From assembly GCF_000517265.1 (NCBI RefSeq), contig NZ_AYSJ01000017.1, forward strand, positions 166,065 through 230,064: 64,000 nt of DNA, written 5' to 3'. This stretch comes from Photorhabdus khanii NC19. Its GTDB lineage: Bacteria; Pseudomonadota; Gammaproteobacteria; Enterobacterales; Enterobacteriaceae. The translations under genes were made by a program, and so were the position numbers. The notes below the pieces were generated by a model. The model saw only the letters and a program-made list of their open reading frames with translations. It did no database searches and was not told the DNA's origin. This document shows, piece by piece, positions 1 to 13,900 of the stretch (within the stretch, counting starts at the first letter, position 1; each line of letters begins with the position of its first letter).

Positions 1-1
1 G

Positions 2-1965
2 AGTTATGCCACTGCCCTGTTTGATCACTCGACGATAAAGCGGCAGGTGGGATATCTGCACGCGGTGTTGCAAGAGATGGTCGCTCATGCTCAACAGCGG
101 ATCGGGGAAATTGATATCCTGGCGCTGGCGGAGCGCAGGTTGTTATTGGAAACCTGGAACGCGACAGAAACAGTTTACCCTGACCAGTTATGCATCCATC
201 AGTTGTTTGAACAACAGGTGGAGAAAAATCCGGATGCGATAGCATTAGTGTATGAAGAGCAAACCTTCAGCTATGCCGAATTAAATGCCCGCGCTAACCG
301 GCTGGCCCATCAGTTGATTGCACTGGGTGTGGTGCCGGAGCAGCGAGTGGCGATTTGCGTCTCACGTTCGCCGGCAATGGTGGTGGCGGTACTGGCAGTG
401 CTGAAAGCCGGTGGTGCCTATGTGCCACTGGATCCGGTCTATACTGGGGAGCGTCTGACTCATATTCTGACCGATGCGGCTCCGGCTATTTTGCTGGCAG
501 ATAAGGCCGGACGTGCTGCGCTGGATGAGAAAACGTTGGCTGCGCTGACTGTGCTTGACCCGAATACCCTGCTTGAACAGCCGGATAGTAACCCGCAGGT
601 ACCGGCGCTAACTGCCCGGCACCTGGCGTATGTGATTTACACCTCTGGATCGACGGGGACGCCGAAGGGGGTGATGGTCGAGCATCGTAATATCCTGCGT
701 TTGTTTGAGGCGACTGAATCCTGGTATCACTTTAACCGGCAGGATATTTGGTGCCTGTTGCATTCCATCGCCTTTGATTTCTCGGTATGGGAATTGTGGG
801 GGGCGTTACGCTACGGCGCAAAACTGGTTCTGGTGCCACACGCGATCGCCCGTTCACCTCAGGAGCTGCATCAATTTGTGTGTCAGCACGGTATCACCGT
901 GTTGAATCAGACGCCGAGTGCTTTCAAAGCCTTTATTGCCAGTTATGTCGACAACCCATTACCGGACCAGTTGCGTTATATCATCTTTGGGGGAGAAGCC
1001 CTCGATCCGGGGATGTTGCGGCCGTGGTATCACCTGCATGGAGAGACGTCGCCCCGGTTGGTGAATATGTACGGTATCACGGAGACGACGGTTCATGTGA
1101 CTTATCGGGAACTGAGTTCTCATGATGTGGCGCAGATAACCAGCCCTATTGGTACGCGTATCCCGGATTTAACGCTCTATCTGTTGGATAAATACGGCCA
1201 GCCAGTGCCGTTGGGGACAATCGGTGAATTGTATATTGGCGGCGCAGGTGTGGCGCGGGGTTATCTGAATCGCCCTGAGCTGACGGCGGAACGTTTCCTG
1301 GTTGACCCGTTCAGTGATAAACCGGATGCGCGCATGTACCGTACCGGGGATTTGGCCCGTTATCTGCCGGAAGGGGATTTAGTGTTTGTCGGCCGTAACG
1401 ACCAGCAGGTTAAGATCCGGGGTTTCCGTATTGAACCGGGGGAAATTGAAGCCCGGTTGGCAGAGCACCCAGCGGTGCGTGAATCTGCCGTGTTGGCGTT
1501 AGGGGATGAGCAGGATAAGCGTCTGGTCGCTTATGTGGTGGCACCCGTGGATGAGGGGCTGGCGAATAGTCTGCGTACCCACCTGAGTACAACTTTACCT
1601 GACTATATGGTACCAACGGCCTTTGTGCGGCTGGATGCACTTCCGTTGACCCCGAACGGTAAGCTGGATCGCCGGGCGCTACCGGCACCGGATAATGAAG
1701 CGTTTGCTCGTCAGGTTTATGAAGCGCCACAAGGGGATACGGAAATCACATTAGCAGCGATTTGGTGTGAGTTGCTGGGCGTTGAGCAGGTTAGCCGACA
1801 TGATAATTTCTTCGCGTTGGGTGGTCATTCTCTGCTTGCGGTACGGATGATTGAACGTTTGCGTCACTTGGGGTTGACGCTGGCAGTGCGTAACCTGTTT
1901 CAGTCTCCGGTGTTATCAGACCTGGCTCAAACGTTGGGGCAGCACCGGGCTGTGGTGGTGCCACC
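2..1965 (+). other. NRPS module a: C(end)-A-T, predicted Thr
   Basis: Only the last ~45 residues of a condensation domain are present, followed by A (about 143-1690) and T (about 1725-1950). Pocket residues read by alignment to the GrsA numbering are D F W N I G M V H, the established threonine code. The next module starts with a dual C/E domain, so this Thr is predicted to be epimerised to D. Confidence 0.8.
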
Positions 1966-4900
1966 GAATGTCATTACGTCAGCGACGACGACACTCACCC
2001 CGGAAATGTTGCCACTGATCGATCTGACTCAGGCTGACATTGACCGCATCGTCAGGCAGGTGCCAGGCGGGATGACCCATATTCAAGATATCTATGCCCT
2101 GTCGCCATTGCAGGACGGTATTTTGTTCCACCACTTACTGGCAAACGAAGGGGATCCGTATCTGGTGGTCAGTCAGATGGCTTTTGCTGACCGATCCTTG
2201 CTAGACCGTTACTTAGCGGCAGTGCAACAGGTGATTGATCGTCATGATATCTTGCGGACCGCTTTTATCTGGCAAGGATTATCTGTGCCGGCTCAGGTGG
2301 TTTGGCGTCAAGCCACGTTGTCAGTGATGGAGCTGACCCTGGATCCGACTGACAGGCCGGTTTGCGATCAATTAACGCAACGTTTTGATCCCCGTCATTA
2401 TCGTATTGACCTGAATCAGGCACCGTTGTTGCGGTTTGTGGTGGCACAGGAAATGGATGGTCGTTGGATTGTCCTGCAATTGCTGCATCACCTGATTGGC
2501 GACCATACCACTCTGGACGTAATGAACCGTGAAGTACAAGCTTGTCTGGACGGACAGCAGGATAGCCTGTCTGAGCCGGTGCCGTTCCGCCATCTGGTGG
2601 CGCAGGGCCGGCTGGGTGTCAGTCAGGAAGAACACACCCGTTTCTTTACTGACATGTTGGCGGCGGTAGATGAACCGACATTGCCGTTTGGTTTGACGGA
2701 AGTGCATCGTGATGGCTCGCAGGTGGCGGAATCTCACCGGATGTTGTCAGCCGGGCTAAATAACCGTTTGCGTCATCAGGCGCGACATCTGGGCGTCAGT
2801 TTGGCGGCATTGTGTCATCTGGCCTGGGCCCAAGTGTTGTCGCGTACCAGTGGGCAGGAGCAAGTGGTGTTCGGTACCGTACTGTTTGGGCGTATGCAGG
2901 CCGGGGAAGGAACAGACAGCAGTATGGGATTGTTTATCAATACGTTGCCGCTGCGGCTGGATATGGATGATACCCCGGTACGAGACAGTGTGCAGGCTGC
3001 CCATACTCGACTGGCCGGACTATTGGAACATGAACATGCTTCATTGGCGCTGGCCCAGCGTTGCAGTGGTGTACAGGGGGAGATCCCCCTCTTTAGCAGC
3101 TTGCTGAATTATCGGCATAATGCCCTGTCGGCACCGTCAGATGAGCTGATAAGCGGCATTGAGTTTATTGGTGCACAGGAGCGGACCAACTATCCGTTAG
3201 TGCTGTCGGTGGAGGATTGTGGTGAATCTCTGGGGCTGACGGTTCAGGTAGTACAACCGTTTGATCCGAAAAACCTGTGCGACTATATGCAACAGGCACT
3301 GGAGAGCTTGGTGGAGGTACTGGAACAAGCTCCGAAAACGCCGGTACGACAGTTGGAGATTTTGCCGGAAGCGGAGCGTACGTTGTTGTTAAAAACCTGG
3401 AACGTGACGGAAACTGCTTCTCCTGACCAGTCATGCATTCATCAATTGTTTGAACAGCAGGTGGCGCAAGCCCCTGATGCGCCCGCGTTAGTGTATGAAG
3501 ATCAGCTCTTCAGTTATGCCGAATTAAATGCCCGTGCCAACCGGCTGGCCCACCAACTGATTGCATTGGGTGTAGTACCCGAGCAGCGGGTGGCGATTTG
3601 TGTGTCACGTTCACCGGCAATGGTGGTGGCGGTACTGGCGGTGCTGAAAGCCGGTGGCGCGTATGTGCCGTTGGATCCGGTCTATACTGGTGAGCGTCTG
3701 GCCCATATTCTGACGGATGCGGCTCCGGCTATTTTGCTGGCGGATAACCCCGGACGTGATGCGCTGAACGAGCAAACGCTGGCTACGCTGACCGTGCTCG
3801 ACCCGAATAATACCCTGCCGGATCAGCCGGATGTTAACCCGCAGGTCCCTGAGCTGACGTCCCGGCACCTGGCGTATGTGATTTACACCTCGGGTTCGAC
3901 GGGGATGCCGAAGGGGGTGATGGTCGAGCATCGTAATATCCTGCGTTTGTTTGAGGCGACTGAATCCTGGTATCACTTTAACCGGCAGGATATTTGGTGC
4001 CTGTTGCATTCCATCGCCTTTGATTTCTCGGTATGGGAATTGTGGGGGGCTTTACGCTACGGCGCAAAACTGGTTCTGGTGCCACACGCGATAGTCCGTT
4101 CACCTCAGGAGCTGCATCAATTTGTGTGTCAGCACGGTATCACCGTGTTGAATCAGACGCCGAGTGCTTTCAAAGCCTTTATTGCCAGTTATGTCGATAA
4201 CCCATTACCGGACCAGCTGCGTTATATCATCTTTGGGGGAGAAGCTTTTGATCCCGGTATGTTGCGGCCGTGGTATCTCCTGCGTGAAGAGACGTCGCCC
4301 CGGTTGGTGAATATGTACGGTATCACGGAGACGACGGTTCATGTGACTTATCGGGAACTGAGTTCTCATGATGTGGCGCAGATAACCAGCCCTATTGGTA
4401 CGCGTATCCCGGATTTAACGCTCTATCTGTTGGATAAATACGGCCAGCCAGTGCCGTTGGGGACAATCGGTGAATTATATGTTGGTGGTGCGGGTGTTGC
4501 GCGGGGTTATCTGAACCGGCCAGAATTGACGGTGGAACGTTTCCTGGTCGATCCGTTCAGTGACAACCCGGATGCGCGCATATACCGGACCGGGGATTTG
4601 GCGCGTTACCTGCCGGACGGTAATCTGGAATTCCTGGGCCGTAATGACCAGCAGGTGAAAATCCGCGGTTTCCGCATTGAACCGGGGGAAATTGAAGCCC
4701 GGCTGATAGAACACCCGTCGGTACGTGAATCGGTGGTGTTGGCGTTGGGAGAAGCGCAGGATAAGCGTCTGGTCGCTTATGTGGTGGCACCCGTGGATGA
4801 GGGGCTGGCGAATAGCCTGCGTACCCACCTGAGTGCAACTTTACCTGACTATATGGTGCCGTCCGCCTTTGTGCGTCTGGATGCGTTGCCATTGACCCCG

Positions 4901-7900
4901 AACGGTAAGCTGGATCGTCGTGCGCTACCGGTGCCGGATGGTGAAGCCGTTGCCCGTCAGGTTTACGCGCCGCCGCAAGGCGAAACAGAAATTGCCCTGT
5001 CGGTTATTTGGCGTGAATTACTGGGGGTTGAACAGGTCAGCCGGCATGACAGCTTTTTTGCTCTGGGTGGTCATTCACTGCTCGCGGTACGGATGATTGA
5101 ACGCTTACGTAACCTGGGGTTGACACTGGCGGTGCGTGACCTGTTCCAGTCGCCGGTGTTGTCTGAACTGGCTCGAACGTTGAGGCAGCACCGGGCTGTG
5201 GTGGTGCCACCGAATGTCATTACGTCAGCGACGACGACACTTACCCCGGTGATGTTGCCGTTGATCGATCTGACTCAGGCTGACATTGACCGTATCGTCG
5301 GGCAAGTACCGGGTGGGATGGCTAATCTTCAGGATATCTATGCTCTGTCGCCATTGCAGGATGGCATTTTGTTCCACCACTTATTGGCAAATGAAGGGGA
5401 TCCGTATCTGGTGATCAGCCAGATGGCTTTTGCTGACCGGCCTCTGCTGGACCGTTATTTGGCCGCGGTACAACAGATGGTTGATCGGCACGATATTCTG
5501 CGTACGGCCTTTATCTGGCAAGGATTGTCAGTGCCAGCTCAGGTAGTCTGGCGTCAGGCACCGTTGTCGGTCACTGAATTGACGTTGGACCCGGCTGATG
5601 GGCCGGTGGGTGATCAACTGGTTCAACGTTTTAATCCCCGTCATTATCGTATTGATTTGGGGCAGGCACCGCTGCTGCGTTTTGTCGTGGTTCAGGAGAC
5701 CGATGGCCGCTGGTTTTTACTGGAATTGCTGCATCACCTGATTGGTGACCATACCACGCTGGATGTGATGAATCGCGAAGTACAAGCGTATCTTACGGGT
5801 CAGGAAGACGGCCTGCCTGCGCCGGTGCCGTTCCGCAATCTGGTGGCGCAGGCCCGGTTGGGTATCAGTCAGGAGGAACATACCCGCTTCTTTACTAACA
5901 TGTTGGCGGAGGTGGATGAGCCGACATTGCCGTTTGGGCTGGCGAACGTGCACCATGATGGATCTCAGGAGAGGGAATCCTACCGGATGCTGACTACCGG
6001 GTTAAATGACCGTCTTCGCTATCAGGCCCGGCATTTGGGTGTCAGTCTGGCGGCGCTGTGTCATCTGGCCTGGGCACAGGTGTTATCCCATACCAGTGGT
6101 CAGGAGAACGTGGTGTTTGGTACTGTGCTGTTTGGGCGCATGGCGGCGGGAGAAGGGGCTGACAATGGGATGGGGCTGTTTATCAATACCCTGCCGTTAC
6201 GCCTGGATATCGATGAGACCCCGGTACGGGACAGCGTGCGGGCGGCTCATTTACGGCTGGCTGGGTTGCTGGCGCATGAGCATGCGTCACTGGCGCTGGC
6301 CCAGCGTTGCAGTGGGGTTGCCAGTGGTACGCCTCTCTTTAGTGCCCTGCTGAACTATCGGCATAATGATCAACAGGATCCGCTGAATGAAACGATGGAC
6401 GGGATTGAATTCCTGGGCGGGCAGGAGAGCACTAACTATCCCTTTGGGTTGTCGGTGGAGGACGGGGGATCCACTTTGGGACTGACGGCTAATGCGGTGC
6501 AGCCGTTTGATCCGGACAGAATATGCGGTTATATGCAGCAGGCGCTGGAGAGTCTGGTGGAGGCGCTTGAGCAGGCACCGGAAACGTCGGTACGGGCGTT
6601 GAATATCTTGCCGGAAACGGAACGCTCGCTGTTGCTGGAAACCTGGAATGCCACGGAAACCGCGTATCCTGACGCGTTATGTATTCACCAGTTGTTTGAG
6701 CAACAGGTGAAGCGGGCTCCGGAGGCGACGGCACTGGCGTATCAAGAACAGACCCTCAGTTATGCCGAATTAAATGCCTGCGCCAACCGCCTGGCCCATC
6801 AATTGATTGCGCAGGGTGTCACACCGGACCAGCGGGTGGCGATTTGCGTGGAACGCTCTCCGGCGATGGTGGTGGCTTTGCTGGCGGTACTGAAAGCCGG
6901 TGGGGCTTATGTGCCGCTGGATTTAACCTATCCAGGGGAACGTCTGGCGTATATCCTGAATGATACCGCCCCAGCAGTGGTCTTGGCTGATGCGGCCGGT
7001 AGGATGGCGTTGGGTGAAGCCGCGCTGGCAGGGCTGACAGTGCTTGACCTGAATACCCGGCCAGACCAGCCGGACAGCAACCCGCAGGTCCCGGCGTTGA
7101 CGCCACAGCATCTGGCTTATGTCATCTATACCTCCGGCTCAACCGGGCAGCCGAAAGGGGTGATGGTAGAGCATCAGGCGATTTATCAACGGTATCTGGG
7201 TTTTAATGACACCTATGCTGTCACGGCACAAGACCGGCTGTTGCAATTTGCCGCTTTTGCGTTTGATGTTTCAGTGGAAGATTTTTTCTCGTCATTATGC
7301 AATGGCGCTACGCTGGTTCTTCGCGATGACAGCTGGCTGGCTTCGATGCCGGAATTTATTGCTTTAACCCAGCAATATCGTATTACGGTGGTGTCACTAC
7401 CGACCCTGTTCTGGTCTGAACTGGCGGCCAGAGATACGGGGTTACCGCTGCCGGATTGTCTCCGGCTCATCATCATTGGTGGTGAGGCGGTCAAAAAGAA
7501 CGCCATTCAGGATTGGTTCAGGCAGGAAGGCCACCGGCCCCGGCTGTTGAACGGTTATGGTCCGACTGAAAATGTCGTGACGGTGACCTATAAGGACGTA
7601 TTATCCCCAGCCGATGCGCATTCTATTGGCCGGCCGGCTAAAAATGCCCGCATCTACCTGCTGGACCAATATGGTCAACCGGTGCCATTAGGCTGTGCGG
7701 GTGAAATGTATATTGGTGGCGTCGGGGTAGCGCGCGGTTATCTTAACCGACCGGAACTGAGCGCGGAGCGTTTTATACCGGATCCCTTTAGCCCGATAGC
7801 GGGTGCGCGGATGTATCGTACCGGGGATTTGGCCCGTTATCTGCCGGACGGTGATCTGGAATTCCTGGGCCGTAACGACGAACAGGTTAAAATCCGCGGA

Positions 7901-10900
7901 TTCCGTATTGAGCTGGGTGAAATTGAGGTCCGGTTGGCGGAACACCCGGCGGTGAGTGAATCGGTGGTATTGGCGCAGGGTGAAGGGCAGGATAAACGGC
8001 TGGTGGCCTATGTGGTGGCGTCAGCGGATGAGGGGCTGGCTAATCGCCTGCGTGAGCATCTGAGCGTTCAGTTGCCTGACTACATGGTGCCGTCGGCCTT
8101 TGTGCGGCTGGATGCCTTCCCGTTAACTCCGAACGGTAAGTTGGATCGTCGTGCGCTGCCGGCACCGGACGAAGAGGCGTTTGCCCGTCAGGTTTACGAG
8201 GCTCCGCAGGGAGAAACGGAAATCGCCCTGGCGGCGATTTGGTGTGAAATCCTGGGGATTGAACAGATTAGCCGACATGATAATTTCTTTGCCCTGGGGG
8301 GGCATTCACTGTTGGCGATACGGGTGATGAATCGGATGGCCGCTTTCGATGTTGAATTGCCGCTGACCAAGCTGTTCAAATCCCCGTCTTTGGCTGCCTT
8401 TGCTGAGGAGATCATCACTACCCGGCTTGATAAGCAAGACAGAGCATTGTCCGCTATCCTGCCGATATCCCGCGAGGGTGAATTGCCGTTGTCATTCGCT
8501 CAACAGCGCCTGTGGTTCCTTGCTCAACTTGATGGCGTCAGTGAGACTTATCATATCCCGATCGCGTTGAGTTTGCGTGGTTCACTAGATATTGTCGCCT
8601 GGCAGCAAGCACTTAACGCTTTGTTTGCTCGCCATGAAGCGTTACGTTCTGTCTTTGTCTCTATTGAGGGTCAGCCACAAGTGCGGTTGTTGGCACCGGA
8701 TGGCGGCCTGCTGTTATCTCAACATGACCTGCGCGGGTTCCCGGATGCGCAGGGGGTTCTTGAGTGCCTGTGTGCCGAGGAAGCCTGCGCATCATTTGAC
8801 CTTGACCGTGGCCCGCTGATCCGCGCCAGTCTTATCCGGCTTACCGATGACGAATACGGGTTCCTGCTCACCCAGCATCACATTATTTCCGATGGTTGGT
8901 CTGTCGATGTGCTGATAGGTGAACTGAGCGCACTCTATACGGCGTTTTTGGCCGGGCAACCGGATCCATTGCCACCGCTGGCGATTCAATACCCGGATTA
9001 TGCTGCCTGGCAGCGTCAGTGGCTGTCAGCGGAACGTGTTCAGATTCAATCTGACTATTGGCGTACTCTGCTGGCTGACGCGCCGGTCTTGCTGGATTTG
9101 CCTACTGATCGGCCTCGTCCGTCTGAGCAGTCGTTTGCCGGGAATGCCGTGCTGGTTAACTTGGATACGGCATTAACGACGGCGCTTAAACGGCTGAGTG
9201 AGCAGCACGGTGTCACGTTATTTATGACGCTGTTGTCAGCCTGGACGGTGGTCCTGTCGCGCCTGTCAGGTCAGGACGATGTGGTGATAGGCACACCGAG
9301 TGCAGGCCGCAGTCGTCAGGAAGTGGAGCCGCTGATCGGATGCTTTGTCAATACGCTGGCGTTACGCATGGATGTTTCGGGTGATCTGACGGTGACTGAA
9401 TTATTGGCGCGTGTACGGCAGACCGCTCTAGCGGCACAGGAACATCAGGATTTACCATTTGAGCGGGTAGTGGAAATCGTGCAGCCACCGCGCCGACTGG
9501 CGCATACCCCGCTGTTCCAGGTCATGTTTGCCTGGCAGAACAATGAGAGCACGGCCTGGCAACTACCGGGGCTGGCTGTGTCACCGGTCGATCAAGCTGT
9601 TGATATTATCAAGTTTGATCTTGAACTAGGCTTGTCAGAAGAGGAGGGCCGGATTGTCGGTGCGTTGAGTTATGCCACCGCTCTGTTTGATCAATCGACA
9701 ATGGAGCGACAGGTGGGATATCTGCACACGGTGCTGCAAGCTATGGTCGCTCATGCTCAACAGCGGATCGGGGAGATAGATATCCTGGCACCGGCGGAGC
9801 GCAAGCTGTTGCTGGAAACTTGGAATGCGACGGAAACCCCTTATCCTGAGGCGTTATGTCTCCATCAGTTGTTTGAACAACAGGTGGAAAGAACCCCGCA
9901 GGCCACGGCGTTAGTGTATGAAGAGCAGATCCTCAGTTATGCTGAATTAAATGCCCGCGCCAACCGGCTGGCTCATCAATTGATTGCTCTGGGGGTCGAG
10001 CCGGATCAGCGGGTGGCGATTTGTGTGTCACGTTCCCCGGCAATGGTGGTGGCATTGCTGGCAGTGATGAAATCTGGTGGGGCCTATGTGCCGTTGGATC
10101 CAACCTATCCGTTGGAGCGGTTGGCGTATATCCTGAATGATACTACTCCGTCAGTGGCGTTGGCTGATGCGGCCGGACGAGTAGCATTGGGTGATAAGGT
10201 GTTGGGCGGGTTAACGGTACTTGACCCGAATACCTTGCCAGACCAGTCGGACCGTAACCCGCAGGTCCCTGCGTTGACGCCACAGCACTTGGTTTACGTC
10301 ATCTATACCTCTGGCTCAACTGGGCAACCGAAAGGGGTGATGGTGGAACATCAGGCGGTGTATCAGCGTCACTTGGGCTTTAATGAAACCTACGCGGTCA
10401 CGGCGCAAGATCGGATGTTGCAATTTGCTTCCTTTGCTTTTGACGTTTCAGTGGAAGAATGTTTCTTGACATTATGTAATGGCGCTACGTTGGTTATGCG
10501 TGATGACCGCTGGCTGGCCTCTATGTCGGAATTTATTGCCTTGGCCTGGCAGAACCGTATCACGGTGATGTCTCTGCCTGCATTATTTTGGTCCGAACTG
10601 ATTGTCAGAGACAACAGTGCATTACCGCTACCGGATTGTCTCCGGTTAATTATCATTGGTGGTGATGCGGTGAAAAAGAGCGCCATTCAGGACTGGTTTG
10701 CACGGGAAATCCACCGGCCCCGGCTGTTGAACGCCTATGGCCCGACAGAAAATACCGTGACGGCGACCTGTCAGGATATCTTATCCCCGGCAGATGATAG
10801 TTCTATAGGCCGACCACTTAAAAATACCTGTGTTTATCTGTTGGACAGATACGGTCAGCCAGTACCATTAGGCTGTATTGGCGAAATGTATATTGGCGGA

Positions 10901-13900
10901 GTGGGTGTAGCACGGGGTTATCTTAACCAGCCGGAATTGAGCGCTGAACGTTTCATACCGGATCCCTTTAGTCCAGTATTCGGTGCGCGGATGTATCGTA
11001 CCGGGGATTTGGCCCGCTATCTGCCGGACGGTGACTTGGAATTCCTGGGCCGTAACGACCAGCAGGTGAAAATTCGGGGCTTCCGTGTTGAGTTGGGGGA
11101 AATTGAAACCCGGTTGATGGAACACTCGGCAGTGCAAGAGGCGGCAGTGCTGGTGCTGGATGATGGGCAAGGAAAACGACTGGTTGCCTATGTGATAGCG
11201 GAAGCGCAGGCGGGGTTGGCAGCCCGTTTGCGTGAACACCTGAGCGTCGTTTTACCTGACTATATGATCCCGGCGGCCTTTGTGCGGCTGGATACCTTCC
11301 CGCAGACCCCGAATGGCAAACTGGATCGCCGGGCGTTGCCGGCACCGGGGGAGGAAGCATTTGCCCGTCAGGTCTATGAAGCCCCGCAAGGGAAGATGGA
11401 AACGATGCTGGCGGCAGTCTGGTGTGAGTTGCTAGGGGTTGAGCAGATAAGTCGGTATGACAGCTTCTTTGCCTTGGGGGGACATTCACTGCTTGCTGTG
11501 CGCATGATCGATCGATTGCGGCGTATCGGCCTGAGTGTATCGGTAAAAACGCTATTCCAGTATCCAACACTCTGTATTTTGGCACAGTCCTTGGTTCAGC
11601 ATGATGAAATTCAGGTGCCTGACAACCATATTACACTGGATACGACGGTACTGACGCCGGCGATGTTGCCGCTGATCGATCTGACTCAGGCTGACATTGA
11701 CCGCATCGTCAGGCAGGTGCCGGGCGGGATGGGCAATATCCAGGATATCTATGCACTGTCACCGTTACAGGACGGTATTTTGTTCCACCACTTATTGGCA
11801 AACGAAGGGGATCCGTATCTGTTGATGGGGCAGATGGCCTTTGCTGACCGGGATCTGTTGGATCGTTATTTGACGGCGGTTCAGCGGGTAGTTGATCGGC
11901 ACGATATTCTACGTACTGCTTTTATCTGGCAAGAATTGTCAGTGCCGGCACAGGTGGTCTGGCGTCAGGCCCAATTGTCGGTAACGGAACTGACACTGAA
12001 CCCGGCCGACGGCCCGGTCAGTGACCAGTTAACCCGGCGTTTTGATCCGCGTCGGCATCGTCTTGACCTGAATCAGGCACCACTATTGCGTTTTGTTATT
12101 GCTCAGGAAACTGATGGCCGTTGGATTGTATTGGAATTGCAGCATCACCTGATTGGCGATCATGAAACGATGGAAGTGATGCACCGTGAAGTACAGGCGT
12201 ATCTGACGGGGCAGGAGGATAGCCTGCCTGCGCCGACACCGTTCCGTAATCTGGTGGCGCAGGCCGAGTTGGGTGTCAGTCAGGAAGAACACACCTGTTT
12301 CTTTACCGACATGTTAGCGACGGTAGATGAACCCACCTTGCCGTTTGGTTTGACGGAAGTGCATCGTGATGGCTCGCAGGTGGAGGAATCCCACCGGATG
12401 TTGCCAGCCGGGCTAAATAACCGTTTGCGTCATCAGGCGAGACATCTGAGCGTCAGTTTGGCGGCGTTGTGTCATCTGGCCTGGGCCCAGGTATTGTCGC
12501 GTACCAGCGATCAACAGAAAGTGGTGTTTGGCACCGTGCTGTTTGGGCGTATGCAGGCGGGGGAAGGGGCAGACAACAGTATGGGGTTGTTTATCAATAC
12601 CTTGCCGCTGCGGCTGGATATCGATGAAACTTCGGTACGGGATAGCGTGCAGGCTGCCCATACCCGACTGGCCGGACTATTGGAACATGAGCACGCGTCA
12701 CTGGCGCTGGCCCAGCGTTGCAGCGGGGTGAGGGGTGATATTCCACTCTTTAATAGCCTGTTGAATTATCGGCACAATACCTTGCCGGCAACATCGGATG
12801 ACATCATAAGCAGTATTGAATTTCTGGGCGCACAAGAGCGGACCAACTATCCGTTAATGCTGTCAGTGGAGGACTTTGGTGGCTCCTTGGGGCTGACCGC
12901 TCAGGTAGTGCAGCCGTTTGATCCAGCAAGCCTGTGCGGTTATATGCAGCAGGCATTGGAAAGTCTGGTGGAGGCGCTTGAGCAAGCCCCGGATACACCG
13001 GTACGAGCCCTGAACATCCTGCCGGAAGCGGAGCGGATGTTGTTGTTAAAAACCTGGAACGCGACAGAAACAGTTTACCCTGATCAGTTATGTATTCATC
13101 AGTTGTTTGAGCAACAGGTGGAGAAAAACCCTGACGCTATAGCGTTAGTGTATGAAGAGCAAACTCTCAGTTATGTCGAATTAAATGCCTGTGCCAACCG
13201 GCTGGCCCATCAGCTGATTGCTCTGGGGGTAGAACCGGATCAGCGGGTGGCGATTTGTGTCTCACGCTCACCGGCAATGGTGGTGGGCTTGTTGGCGGTA
13301 ATGAAAGCGGGTGGGGCTTATGTGCCGCTGGATCCGGCTTATCCTGGCGCGCGTCTGGCCCATATTTTGACCGATGCTGCCCCGGCTATGGTGCTGGCGG
13401 ATGAAGCCGGTCGTACTGTGTTGGGCGAGGAAGCGTTGTCTGCGCTAACTGTGCTCGACCCGAATACCTTGCTTGATCAACCGGATAGTAATCCACAGGT
13501 CCCTGCGCTGACTGCCCGGCACCTGGCGTATGTGATTTACACCTCCGGCTCCACAGGGGTGCCAAAAGGGGTGATGATTGAGCACCGGAATACGGTGAAC
13601 TTCCTGCACTGGGCCCAGCAGGCTTTTGGCGCGGAAGAATTCCGGGAGATACTGTTCTCAACGTCGATGAATTTCGACCTGTCCATTTTCGAATGTTTTA
13701 TGCCGTTATCCTGTGGTGCGGCGATCCATCTGGTCGAGGATGTCCTGTCATTGATGCGACATCCCCGGCCGGTGAGTTTGATTAACTCAGTCCCGTCGGC
13801 AATGAAACCGTTGTTGCAGGCTCAGGCGCTGATGGCGTCGGTCCATACCGTCAATCTGGCGGGTGAGCCGCTTAAAAGTGCTCTGATTGAACAGATTTTC

